This document shows positions 1 to 7,621 of a stretch of 64,000 nucleotides of DNA, one piece after another. Position 1 is the stretch's first letter, and every line of letters begins with the position of its first letter. The position numbers and the translations under genes are program-made. The notes beneath the pieces are model-generated. The model was not told the origin of the DNA and ran no database searches. It saw nothing but the letters and a program-made list of their open reading frames with translations. The stretch covers positions 1 through 64,000 of the forward strand of contig JAHWHG010000004.1 in the NCBI GenBank assembly GCA_019323515.1, given 5' to 3'. The DNA comes from Candidatus Woesearchaeota archaeon. GTDB taxonomy: Archaea > Nanobdellota > Nanobdellia > Woesearchaeales > JAHWHD01.

Positions 1-93
1 CTGTTCAATGGAACAACTGAAGAAATCAAGCAGGCAATAAGGGATGAGTTAGCTAAGGGTTTTCCAACTGCAAAGATTGACCTGTCACAATAA
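1..93 (+). CDS. C-terminal end of an unidentified protein (partial)
   Basis: The window opens inside a reading frame that runs 30 codons to a TAA stop. The visible peptide begins LFNGTTEEIKQAIRDELAKG and ends with a short polar tail. It is too short to assign to a family. A T-rich tract follows directly, so this is probably the 3' end of a transcription unit. It converges with the tRNA-Gly gene on the other strand. Confidence 0.5.
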   Translation: MFNGTTEEIKQAIRDELAKGFPTAKIDLSQ

Positions 94-97
94 ACTA

Positions 98-118
98 ATT
101 ATTTTTTATTTTTAATTG
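98..118 (+). terminator. T-rich terminator after the first partial gene
   Basis: Just after the stop codon the plus strand carries two T runs (six and five Ts) separated by single A residues. Archaeal RNA polymerase terminates on such T tracts without needing a hairpin. No strong stem precedes it. Confidence 0.5.
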
Positions 119-161
119 TTAGAATACTATAATTGCACTATTAGAATAAAGAAGAGAAGAA

Positions 162-279
162 TGCGTCGGCCGGGACTTTCGTCCAGGTTTCGTGTTTGAA
201 ACAAGGTTTCGAACCCGGATAGACGGCTTACTTCGTTAGCCTTGGAAGGCCGTAATCATAGCCATTAGATCACCGACGC
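162..279 (-). tRNA. tRNA-Gly (anticodon UCC) with two introns
   Basis: Read on the minus strand, the acceptor stem GCGTCGG pairs with CCGACGC, followed by discriminator A. The D-arm is ATC/GAT, the anticodon stem ACGGC/GCCGT, and the loop CTTCCAA holds anticodon TCC. The T-stem is CCGGG/CCCGG. Two insertions break the cloverleaf. One of 14 nt sits after base 37 (plus-strand 229-242). One of 32 nt sits in the T-loop after base 59 (176-207). Each can form the archaeal bulge-helix-bulge splice motif: CTTC/GAAG with bulges CAA and TAA for the first, TTCG/CGAA with bulges AAA and AGT for the second. Cutting after the second bulge base restores loops CTTCCAA and TTCGAAT and a 72-nt mature tRNA. CCA is not encoded. 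A TATA-like box lies at 302-314. Confidence 0.93.
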
Positions 280-301
280 GTTACTGGCTATGATTAAGTT
301 A

Positions 302-314
302 CTATTTATAAAAT
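302..314 (-). promoter_or_regulatory. TATA box of tRNA-Gly
   Basis: On the minus strand the sequence reads ATTTTATAAATAG, centred about 29 bases upstream of the tRNA 5' end. This is the archaeal TATA spacing for a start a few bases before the mature tRNA. Confidence 0.6.
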
Positions 315-324
315 TTGTGTAGAT

Positions 325-663
325 TCAACAGGTATAGTGGAGCAAAGCGCACACTGTTTTACCCTGTTTGATAAGGCGATTGTATTCTCTGCATGCTTTT
401 CCAGTCTGTTCAATAATAAGTTTAATGCCTCTTAGTTCAATGAAATCAATTATTTCCCGTGGAACTTGAATAACACCATGTGCTCCTGTTCCGATTATTA
501 TGAATTCAGGGGTTTCTTTCACTAAGTCAAGGAAGTCATCTAATTTAATAATATGATTGTCAAAATGCCTTGTTTTGATGACCTCGTCTTTGATTAACTT
601 TACATTACACTGATATTTCTTACCTTTGATTGTGAACTTACCGAATTCATATGAATCTATCAT
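325..663 (-). CDS. Mth938-like (DUF498/NDUFAF3 fold) domain protein
   Basis: This 112-residue protein begins MIDSYEFGKFTIKGKKY, the usual opening of the Mth938-like domain, and carries the family core FIIIGTGAHGVIQVP and the late KACREYNRL segment. The family includes archaeal Mth938 and the mitochondrial complex I assembly factor NDUFAF3. Its biochemical role in archaea is not settled. A TTG seven codons upstream (682-684) is in frame. I prefer the ATG at 663 because the box CTATAAAAGT (686-695, minus strand) then sits about 27 bases upstream, as expected for a leaderless message. The gene lies between tRNA-Gly and the divergent PAC2 gene. Confidence 0.85.
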   Translation of the reverse strand: MIDSYEFGKFTIKGKKYQCNVKLIKDEVIKTRHFDNHIIKLDDFLDLVKETPEFIIIGTGAHGVIQVPREIIDFIELRGIKLIIEQTGKACREYNRLIKQGKTVCALLHYTC

Positions 664-685
664 TAATGGACATGAGGAATTCAAT

Positions 686-695
686 ACTTTTATAG
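686..695 (-). promoter_or_regulatory. TATA box of the Mth938-like gene
   Basis: CTATAAAAGT on the minus strand, 23-32 bases before the ATG at 663. The spacing implies transcription starts at or next to the start codon and decides between two in-frame starts. Confidence 0.55.
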
Positions 696-765
696 TTTAC
701 CATTATAGAAACATTTTTATAATGTAATTCTTTGTATTCAATTATAATCAAAAAAGGTGATAATA

Positions 766-1476
766 TTGGTGGATATTCGTCTGAACAAGAAACCTAAAAA
801 CCCAACACTTATTGAGGGTTTTCCAGGATTTGGGTTAGTTGGTACAATTGCAACTGAATTCTTGATTGATCATTTAAAGACAGAAAAGATTGGAGATATA
901 TGGTTACCTGAACTCCCTGCGATTGCTGCTGTGCATAGAGGAGAGGTTGTTCCTCCGTTGGGGATTCATTATAATAAGAAGTACAACTTGATTTTAGTGC
1001 ACGGTGTTACTTCTGTGACAGGCATTGAATGGGAACTTGCCGACGCTGTTATACAACTTGCAAAACAGTTAGGCGTAAAAGAGATTGTAAGTCTGGAAGG
1101 GATAGGATCAGCGATGAAAAGTGAAAACCAGGACGCATTTTACTTTGCAACAAGTGATAAAATGAGGAAAAAGCTTGACACAATCTGCAAAAGTCTCGAC
1201 GAGGGGATCATAATGGGTGTTACAGGTGCATTGCTTGTAAAACCTTTGAAGGTTCCGATTACTGCTCTTTTTGCAGAGACTCAAAGTAATCTTCCAGACA
1301 GCAAGGCTGCTGCAAAGATAATTGAGGTGCTTGACAAATATCTTGGGTTAAAAGTTGATTATAAGCCTTTACTTAAACAAGCAGAGAAGTTTGAAGAGAA
1401 ATTGAAAGGATTATTGCAGCAAAGTAAGGTCGCTGTTCAGGAGAAAGAGAAGAAACAGCTTAGTTACGTAGGATAG
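766..1476 (+). CDS. PAC2 family protein (proteasome assembly chaperone-like)
   Basis: About 236 residues matching the archaeal PAC2 family (related to proteasome assembly chaperone PAC2/PSMG2). The diagnostic early segment is TLIEGFPGFGLVGTIATEFL, followed by WLPELPAIAAVHRGEVVPPL and a conserved VTGALL region. The last 40 residues are a charged helical tail (EKFEEKLKGLLQQSK). An in-frame GTG at 757 lies inside the likely ribosome binding site GGTGA (756-760). I therefore place the start at TTG 766, five bases past that site; GTG 769 is also possible. The role in archaea is inferred from the eukaryotic chaperone. Confidence 0.9.
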   Translation: MVDIRLNKKPKNPTLIEGFPGFGLVGTIATEFLIDHLKTEKIGDIWLPELPAIAAVHRGEVVPPLGIHYNKKYNLILVHGVTSVTGIEWELADAVIQLAKQLGVKEIVSLEGIGSAMKSENQDAFYFATSDKMRKKLDTICKSLDEGIIMGVTGALLVKPLKVPITALFAETQSNLPDSKAAAKIIEVLDKYLGLKVDYKPLLKQAEKFEEKLKGLLQQSKVAVQEKEKKQLSYVG

Positions 1477-1537
1477 AAAGGTTTATATACAATTATTTGT
1501 TTTTATTTATAAATTAATTATTAAAAGAGGGGCTATA

Positions 1538-3403
1538 TTGAGTCATAAAAAAACAGGTGTATTTTTAGTTCTATTTTTAGTTAGTTTGTATAGTGTTTTC
1601 GCTGCAGTTGTATCACATGAAGCGTCTGAGATTAACCCGGGATCACTGGCAACAGGGGATTATATTGTTACTGGTACATTGAATGCAACTGATGATATTT
1701 GTATTGTTAGCGGAAATTGTCTGAGTTCTGTTTCTGGCGGGGAGAGTAATTGGAATGTGTCTGGAACGAATTTGTATCCAAAGAATTTGAATTATCAGGT
1801 GGGTATTGGGACAAATAATACTCACTCATATCCATTCTGGATAAAATCAACTGTTATGGGAGCAATGACGATTGCTTCAGAAACCACTGCAGGAAATCCA
1901 GGTATAAGATTAGCTACTGGTTTATCTAATGAGAATTACTGGGACATGTATACATTTGGAACTATAGCAAATAAAGGTTTGTTTATCAGATACAATGGCG
2001 ATGACAAAATACAAATAACAAAAGAAGGGAATGTTGGAATAGGCATTACTAGCCCATGGGTAAATAACGCAACACAAAAGCTTCATGTAGAAGGTAATGC
2101 AAATATTACTGGAGATCTTTCAGTAATAGGCAACATTACAATAGGCACTGGCACAATCTTACTTGATGGTCAAAGGTCAAATATTGAACTATCTCCAGTG
2201 GATCCTGTAAAGATTGGAGAGGCGTTACTAAACAGTACAGCGTTGGAGGTTTTTGTTGCAGGAAAATATGCATATGTTGGAACTTCAAATTCAAGTAAAG
2301 ATGTTGAAATTTTTGATATTAGCAATCCTACAGATATTTCTATTGTAGGTTATGCAGACTTAACGAATAGTGTAAATGGTATTTATGTATTAAATAAGTA
2401 CATGTACACTATTAGCAATGATCTTGGAGGGGATGATTTTGAGATATTTGATATCTCAAATAAAAGCAATCCTGTAAAAGTGGCTGGTGTTGAGCTTGGT
2501 GCTAATGGTGATGAAATCTATGTTTCAGGGAGATATGCATATATTGGAACTGATGGAAGTAATGAATTTAAGATATATGATATATCTGACCCAACAAACC
2601 CTGAACTGATAGGAACCGCAAATCCCGGAGATAATGTTAGAGGGCTTTATATCTCAGGGAAGTATGCTTTTATTGGTTTTCAGGCTGGTGGGTCAACATT
2701 GATAAAGATATATGATATTTCAGACCCTACAAACCCTAAGCAAGTAGAATCCAACAATCAAGCATCTGGTACTGTAATTAATATGTATGTATCAGGCAAT
2801 TATCTTTACACAATAAGTAGCTATAGTTCAAATAATTTACAGGTATGGGATATCTCAGATATATCAAATATTGTGAATATTGGTAATGCAACAGCTGCAG
2901 ATAATGCATATGGATTAGATGTGGCTGGGAAGTATGCTTATGTAACCAGTGGTTCAACTGGGGATGATCTTGAGGTGTTTGACATCTCAGACCCTACAAA
3001 TCCTACAAAAGTTGGAGGGGTTGAATTTGGAGGGAGTTCATATTCACAAACTATCAAAGTTGTAGGGAAATATGCATACATAGGGAATACATTGACAGGA
3101 GAATTAATGACATATGATATATCTGGTTCAGATTTACCAGCAGCAACTATTGGAACTGTCTCTGCAACAACTGCAGATGTATCTAATAATATGCATGTAG
3201 GGAATGATTTAGTTGTAGATAATGCACTTATTGTAGGCCAAGGTTTAATGGTTGATGGACCAGCTTCATTAGGTATAAATGCTAGTTTAGTTGTTGATGA
3301 AGCTGGATTGATGAATTTAACCGGGAATCTCCATGTAGAAGGATGTATCAAATACAATTGCTCACAGCCAACTGGATGTGTAACTTTAGGTGTTTGTATC
3401 TAA
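1538..3403 (+). CDS. Secreted surface protein with LVIVD-type beta-propeller repeats
   Basis: The 621-residue protein starts at TTG after a GAGGGG site. A signal peptide (KKTGVFLVLFLVSLYSVFAA) is followed by a region like phage tail-fibre necks (GNVGIGITSPW, KLHVEGNANITGDLSVIGN, about residues 165-200). From about 215 to 530 come roughly seven repeats of the LVIVD type: a GKYAYVG-like strand, then EVFDISDPTNP and a short strand. Such repeats build beta-propellers in secreted proteins. The C-terminus returns to tail-fibre-like text (MHVGNDLVVDNALIVGQG) and ends in a cysteine cluster (CIKYNCSQPTGCVTLGVC). I infer an extracellular adhesin or surface protein; the ligand cannot be read from sequence. 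Confidence 0.75.
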   Translation: MSHKKTGVFLVLFLVSLYSVFAAVVSHEASEINPGSLATGDYIVTGTLNATDDICIVSGNCLSSVSGGESNWNVSGTNLYPKNLNYQVGIGTNNTHSYPFWIKSTVMGAMTIASETTAGNPGIRLATGLSNENYWDMYTFGTIANKGLFIRYNGDDKIQITKEGNVGIGITSPWVNNATQKLHVEGNANITGDLSVIGNITIGTGTILLDGQRSNIELSPVDPVKIGEALLNSTALEVFVAGKYAYVGTSNSSKDVEIFDISNPTDISIVGYADLTNSVNGIYVLNKYMYTISNDLGGDDFEIFDISNKSNPVKVAGVELGANGDEIYVSGRYAYIGTDGSNEFKIYDISDPTNPELIGTANPGDNVRGLYISGKYAFIGFQAGGSTLIKIYDISDPTNPKQVESNNQASGTVINMYVSGNYLYTISSYSSNNLQVWDISDISNIVNIGNATAADNAYGLDVAGKYAYVTSGSTGDDLEVFDISDPTNPTKVGGVEFGGSSYSQTIKVVGKYAYIGNTLTGELMTYDISGSDLPAATIGTVSATTADVSNNMHVGNDLVVDNALIVGQGLMVDGPASLGINASLVVDEAGLMNLTGNLHVEGCIKYNCSQPTGCVTLGVCI

Positions 3404-3440
3404 GAATTAAGGAATAAAAATTTTAATCAAAACTAGTTTC

Positions 3441-3460
3441 TTTTCTAAATTATTTTTTTA
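3441..3460 (+). terminator. T-rich terminator after the propeller gene
   Basis: About 40 bases past the stop codon the plus strand has TTTTCTAAATTATTTTTTTA. It fits an archaeal T-tract terminator, and the next gene carries its own TATA-like sequence. Confidence 0.4.
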
Positions 3461-3544
3461 GTTAACGCTTAAAACTTTTGTACAGAAAAATAAGGGTTCA
3501 CTATTGACAATTTATTTAAACTAGTAAAGATTATTAATCTTGCA

Positions 3545-4006
3545 ATGGAGTTTCCTAGTTTAGATGAAATCGTTGAAGACATTAAAGAATTACATTTACC
3601 TGAACATAGAACCATTGGAAAGAAAAGGGATAGTGAAACATGGGAAGAGAGTTTTGACAGGCAATTTCTAGGGATAATTGAAGAGACATATAATAGGATA
3701 AAAATGAATTCTGAATTTTATATGATACCGCAAAAACCTTATGATGGGAAGTGCACACATACAAAGTCCTATATCTTACAGGTGCAAATGGCAAGAGAGA
3801 GGCATCTGCATGGGTTTGAGGATGATGCATTCTTTGCTGCAAGAGGTTGGGTTGTTAGAACTGTTTATTGCAGGATGTGTCCAGAGAATAAATTATGTAA
3901 ATGGAACCCAAAGAAGGAACTTGAGAGTCATAAGCATTCTCGTAGTGCAGCACATTGTGAGGAGAAATTCTTCAAGGATCATCCAGAGTATTCATTTTCT
4001 GGGTAA
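3545..4006 (+). CDS. Uncharacterised Cys/His-containing protein
   Basis: A 153-residue cytosolic protein I do not recognise. The N-terminus is acidic and helical (PSLDEIVEDIKELHLPEHR). The second half has possible metal ligands: CTHTKS, RERHLHGF, CRMCPENKLC, then SHKHSRSAAHCEE. The CxxC-like spacing with clustered histidines suggests a structural zinc site, but no named zinc-finger family matches. The start ATG is about 28 bases past the TATA-like TTATTTAAA, which fits a leaderless message. It is followed by the recombinase gene after 135 bases. Confidence 0.6.
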   Translation: MEFPSLDEIVEDIKELHLPEHRTIGKKRDSETWEESFDRQFLGIIEETYNRIKMNSEFYMIPQKPYDGKCTHTKSYILQVQMARERHLHGFEDDAFFAARGWVVRTVYCRMCPENKLCKWNPKKELESHKHSRSAAHCEEKFFKDHPEYSFSG

Positions 4007-4141
4007 AAACATTAGATATTTATAGTAGTTCGCACAATATACATTGTATGTACCTTTAGTTATATGAAAATAAAGAGAAGTACAAAAAACGTATAATTTG
4101 GCTTGAAAAGGCCAGGCTTTTGAACAAAAAAGAGGCATGAA

Positions 4142-4951
4142 ATGAGCGACAGATTAAGGCAGTTGGAGACTGAACTTAAGCTTAGAGGTTTTAGTGAGAA
4201 GACCATCAGAAACTACAAACACTATAATAATGATTTTCTTAACTTCCTAGGAAAGAGTCCAAATGAAGTAGAGGAGTATGATGTAAAGGAGTACATAGCA
4301 CATTTGATTTCTGATAAAAGTATGAAGCCTGCAACAGTTAACCTTGCAAGATGTGCATTGAAGTTCTTTTATGTAGAGGTGCTTGAGAAAAACATATTTG
4401 GAAGGATTAAGACAGTCAAGGCAGAGAAGAAGATACCAACTGTATTGTCAAAAGATGAAGTGCAAAACATTTTAGCGGTGATAAAAAATAGTAGAGACAG
4501 GCTTATGGTTGAATTTATGTATTCTGCAGGGCTGAGGGTTTCTGAGGTAGTTGAGTTAGATGCAAGGAATCTTGACTTCAAAGAGAAGATTGGCACTGTA
4601 AAGGCTGGAAAAGGTAAGAAAGATAGACTGATAATCCTTAGTGATAAGTTGATTAAAGGATTACAGAGGCATATTGAAAGTGAAGGGGTAGAGGGATTAG
4701 TGTTTCCTGTGAGCAAGAGGTATGTGCAAAAGGTGGTTAGTAGCGCAGCTGAGAAGGCAGGGATAAAGAAAAGAGTGTTCTGCCATGCATTGAGGAGCAG
4801 CTTTGCAACACATTTGCTGGAAGCAGGAACAGATATAAGGATAATCCAAGAGCTGTTAGGACATGCAAATTTGGCAACCACAGAGCGCTATACCAAAGTA
4901 AGCAAGGAACAATTGAAGAAAGTAAGATCACCATTAGATGATTTGAGATAA
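4142..4951 (+). CDS. xerA: XerA-type tyrosine recombinase
   Basis: 269 residues, the usual length for archaeal XerA. Residues 1-85 form the SAM-like DNA-binding domain (RQLETELKLRGFSEKTIRNY). The catalytic domain shows the tyrosine-recombinase residues in order: Arg in SAGLRVSEV, Lys in KAGKGKKDR, His-x-x-Arg in CHALRSSFATHLLEAG, His in LLGHANLATT and the Tyr nucleophile in TERYTKVS. XerA resolves chromosome dimers at dif sites; integrases of mobile elements share the fold. The small size with no extra domain favours XerA. It lies next to two divergent coiled-coil DNA-binding proteins and a repeat-rich gap, consistent with a replication or segregation locus. Confidence 0.9.
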   Translation: MSDRLRQLETELKLRGFSEKTIRNYKHYNNDFLNFLGKSPNEVEEYDVKEYIAHLISDKSMKPATVNLARCALKFFYVEVLEKNIFGRIKTVKAEKKIPTVLSKDEVQNILAVIKNSRDRLMVEFMYSAGLRVSEVVELDARNLDFKEKIGTVKAGKGKKDRLIILSDKLIKGLQRHIESEGVEGLVFPVSKRYVQKVVSSAAEKAGIKKRVFCHALRSSFATHLLEAGTDIRIIQELLGHANLATTERYTKVSKEQLKKVRSPLDDLR

Positions 4952-5002
4952 AACTTTTAATCAAAGATAAGAATTTGTTTGGCTAAAACATTTAAGAGAA
5001 GA

Positions 5003-5518
5003 TTAATCGTTTTCTACTTGTTCTGAAGAACCATTATCTATACCAACAACATTCTCTTTTGCCTGCACTTCCTTGAATTCTGAATCAAGAGATATAAGAG
5101 GAGCAGCATTGATATATTTTATAATAATAGGAATACCCTTATCAATCATATTTTGTACATAGGTTTTTGCAAGTGACTCTGATATGTTGAGTTCAACAGC
5201 TATCTGGGAGTATGAAAAAGGTTCTTCATGCGCATACAAACACTTGAAAACCTGTTTTTCATTGATTGTCAGAGGCTGAATCTTAACTGTAAAGGTCTTA
5301 GGAAGGGGTAGCTGCTGTAGCATCATCTGCATTTCTTCAATACGCTCACTAAGCTTGTCTATCTTAGAATCAAGGTCCAGGATAGCCTCATAATTCTCCT
5401 GGATCTCGTTAGTATTCTCGTTTATAGCGTTTAGGTGGTCCTCTAACTCCTCACGGATTTTAGCAAAAGAATGCTTTATTTTCTTATTTACATTAGCAGC
5501 AAATTCTTTAATATTCAT
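5003..5518 (-). CDS. Coiled-coil plus winged-helix protein
   Basis: 171 residues. About residues 15-90 are a coiled coil (IREELEDHLNAINENTNEIQ, IDKLSERIEEMQMML). Residues 100-150 look like a winged helix-turn-helix: LTINEKQVFKCL, then SYSQIAVELNISESLAKTYV as the recognition helices, then a wing. The tail is acidic. It is transcribed away from a similarly built gene at 5621, and a TATA-like sequence (about 5541-5550) fits a leaderless start. A dimeric DNA-binding protein is the safest reading. Neighbours suggest a role in chromosome maintenance or control of the pair, but this is inference. Confidence 0.65.
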   Translation of the reverse strand: MNIKEFAANVNKKIKHSFAKIREELEDHLNAINENTNEIQENYEAILDLDSKIDKLSERIEEMQMMLQQLPLPKTFTVKIQPLTINEKQVFKCLYAHEEPFSYSQIAVELNISESLAKTYVQNMIDKGIPIIIKYINAAPLISLDSEFKEVQAKENVVGIDNGSSEQVEND

Positions 5519-5620
5519 ATATGGTTAGACAAAAGCCTATCTTAAATATTTTTCCAATATTGAATATCGAGAATAAAAATCAAAAGTTTTATAAACAATC
5601 GGGCGATTTATTTATATATT

Positions 5621-6331
5621 ATGGGGTGGCTTAAACCGAAACAGACACTTAGTATTGATAAGTGGCATAGGTTTCAGTATATGCTTAAAGCCTCGTTTTC
5701 TCGACTTAGAAGCGACATAAATAACCTAGTTTCCTGGGTGCAGTATTTTCAGGGGAAGCATGAAGATGTAGATACAAGGCTATCAAGAATAGAGAATTAT
5801 ATGCATCTGCCACAGCAGGACATCAATAAGATCCATGCAAGAATAGGAGAACTTGAGAAATCTCACATTATGCCGAAGTATGAACTTGAAAAGGTAAATA
5901 TGAGGATAGATAGGCTTGAGGAACATAATGAGAGGAAAATTACAAAGGATGATGTTGAAGTTATTGTTGGGAGGCATTCTGCGTTTGAGAATATGCTTGC
6001 AAAGATGCAGGAGATGGAGGCAAGGATTGCAAATATTGAGCTGAATAAAGCAACCCCAAAACAGAATTTAAGGGAAAAGATTGTTAGAAATATTACAAGG
6101 AATTCTAAGGAATATGTCAAGAATTTGATAAGAAATTTAATCCTTAAATATGAACGGATTTCAGGGTTGCAGATGAAAGAGATGGTTGTTGATGAGCAAG
6201 GGCTTTGCTCAAAAAGTTCATTTTATAGGATCCTTCAAGAAGTTGAAGAAGAAGGACAAGTAGGGTTCTTGAGGGAAGGTAAAGAGAAGAAGTATTTTGC
6301 GAAGGCTGGAAAGATAAAGAGTTTTGAGTGA
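5621..6331 (+). CDS. Coiled-coil plus C-terminal winged-helix protein
   Basis: 236 residues with the same plan as its divergent neighbour. Residues 20-145 are coiled coil (RLSRIENYMHLPQQDINKIH, YELEKVNMRIDRLEEHN, MQEMEARIANIELNK). A basic linker follows (REKIVRNITRNSKEYVKNL). Residues 170-230 are winged-helix-like (LILKYERISGLQMKEMVV, SKSSFYRILQEVEEEGQVGF, then a KEKKYF wing). It is probably a DNA-binding dimer. Immediately downstream starts 1.29 kb of repeat-rich DNA that could hold its binding sites. I know no characterised homologue. Confidence 0.65.
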   Translation: MGWLKPKQTLSIDKWHRFQYMLKASFSRLRSDINNLVSWVQYFQGKHEDVDTRLSRIENYMHLPQQDINKIHARIGELEKSHIMPKYELEKVNMRIDRLEEHNERKITKDDVEVIVGRHSAFENMLAKMQEMEARIANIELNKATPKQNLREKIVRNITRNSKEYVKNLIRNLILKYERISGLQMKEMVVDEQGLCSKSSFYRILQEVEEEGQVGFLREGKEKKYFAKAGKIKSFE

Positions 6332-6354
6332 GCTGATTTCTGCTAGTCCCAAGT

Positions 6355-6681
6355 AGGACTGAGACTATTTTATCGACGACAAACATTTTGGGAATGGGAC
6401 TGAGACTGGAAGGAGAGATTAACGAGGGAACGAAATTTGCGCGTAGCGCGCTCTGCGCACGAACTATATTCTATCAGTCCTAAATAAGGCTATTGGGACT
6501 GTCCCAAGATGGGACTGAGACTGTTTTGGGAGTATTTTGGGAATATGAAAGAGGGTTTTGGAGAGCAGTTTCTGACTTAGAAGTGCAAACATAAAGTATA
6601 AATAGTTAGTCTTATTTGGGATTATTGTGAGACTGGGACTATACAGTCCCAGGACTGTTTGGGAATGGGACTAAGACTGAC
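6355..6681. repeat. GGGACTGAGACTG repeat cluster with two palindromes
   Basis: Copies of (G)GGACTGAGACT occur at about 6355, 6396 and 6511, with variants at about 6631 and 6667. Between them are two perfect inverted repeats: TTGGGAC-T-GTCCCAA (6493-6507) and CTGGGACT-ATAC-AGTCCCAG (6633-6652). Spacing is irregular, so this is not a CRISPR array. It looks like a cluster of protein-binding sites or decayed recombination sites. Confidence 0.6.
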
Positions 6682-6945
6682 AAAACAGAGGGTAAAAGAG
6701 CGATCGCAACCAGACAAAAGGGCGCTTGGAGATGGATGAAAAAAGAGCCGAAAAAAACAGAAGCCAAGACCCGTCAATCACAATGAACACCAAAAGTGTG
6801 CCAGCAAAAAACAGCAGGAAGTGAGGCATAAAAAGATTGCACAGGAGCAGGGAATCCTTGTGTAGGTGGGCTTTACAGGGATTAGATATGAGTTTATAGA
6901 CGGTGAAATAGCAAAATCTGTGAGTGATTAGAGTGAAGAGAGTAG

Positions 6946-7604
6946 GGCCATATATGAAAATAAATGAGAAGTGAGGGTTGTAATATACGTTTAAGGTTAG
7001 TACAAAGAGGCTCCACATATATGAAAATAATTAACAGAGATGATTAATGTGCAGAATATGAGGGATACAGAGACTGGGAAGGCTGAATTCAGAGAAACAC
7101 AAGATAAATTGAGTAGGCCATATATGAAAATAATTAAAAAGTGAGAGATAAAATAGGGGATTTAAGGGCTAAAATCATGTTTTGTGCGTGTATAAGCATG
7201 AAAATGAGTGAGAACATAGTATCTGGTTCTGTTTAGAGGTGCTGAAACAATTGAATTCGAGGGTTTGAGGGCTTTATTACGCAAATCTGCGATATAGAAT
7301 ACAGGTGGTTAGTATAGAAAGAACAGTAAATGAGCATAGAGGTATATGAAAATAATTAGAAAGTGAGTGTTAAATTAGAGTGTAAACATATATAAACAAG
7401 TGAAATATGTGATTATTTAGCGTTATACGTTAATATAGCGATTGTGAGGGCTATACAGGGATTTATGAGAATATACGTTAAAATGGCTTTAAATGAGCGT
7501 TTAAAGCGGTTTTAGAGGTTACGTGGCTTTGTAATATGAGGCTTACATATGAGGTTATATTGAGATCATAGTGACTGAATATTGAAAATAATCTAAAAGT
7601 GAGG
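6946..7604 (+). repeat. Interspersed direct repeat, core TATATGAAAATAATTA
   Basis: Five copies at about 6949, 7015, 7119, 7342 and 7579 share the core and mostly continue into AAAAGTGAG. The first and third also share the lead-in AGGCCA. A related copy (TATATGAAAATAAAGAGAAG) lies at 4061, before xerA. In the second to fourth copies the core reads as a miniature frame starting Met-Lys-Ile-Ile; the third is MKIIKK-stop. Spacing varies from about 65 to 240 bases. Confidence 0.6.
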
Positions 7605-7621
7605 ATAAAGAGGAAAAGAAA

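Larger units (their letters stand above)
6332..7621. other. 1.29-kb gene-free, repeat-rich region
   Basis: No convincing gene lies here. The plus strand is markedly purine-rich. The first 350 bases carry repeated GGGACTGAGACTG units and two perfect palindromes. From about 6946 on, a 25-30 base element beginning TATATGAAAATAA recurs five times, along with several copies of a TATACGTT motif (about 6985, 7424, 7472). It is bordered by two coiled-coil winged-helix genes, with XerA nearby. A replication origin, partition site or site bound by the neighbouring proteins are the plausible readings. Confidence 0.55.

Noticed and set aside
3741..4025. Overlapping plus-strand frame within the Cys/His protein gene
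   Set aside because: It is a shifted-frame shadow with no start signal; the gene at 3545 has a TATA box and plausible composition.
6355..6681. CRISPR-like array
   Set aside because: The GGGACTGAGACTG units have irregular spacing and no equal-length unique spacers, and no cas genes are present.
6671..7018. Minus-strand frame of 115 codons resembling a membrane protein
   Set aside because: The hydrophobic look comes from the purine-rich plus strand, whose complement codes Phe/Leu/Ser by default. It covers repeat copies, lacks a ribosome site and its composition is unlike real membrane proteins here.
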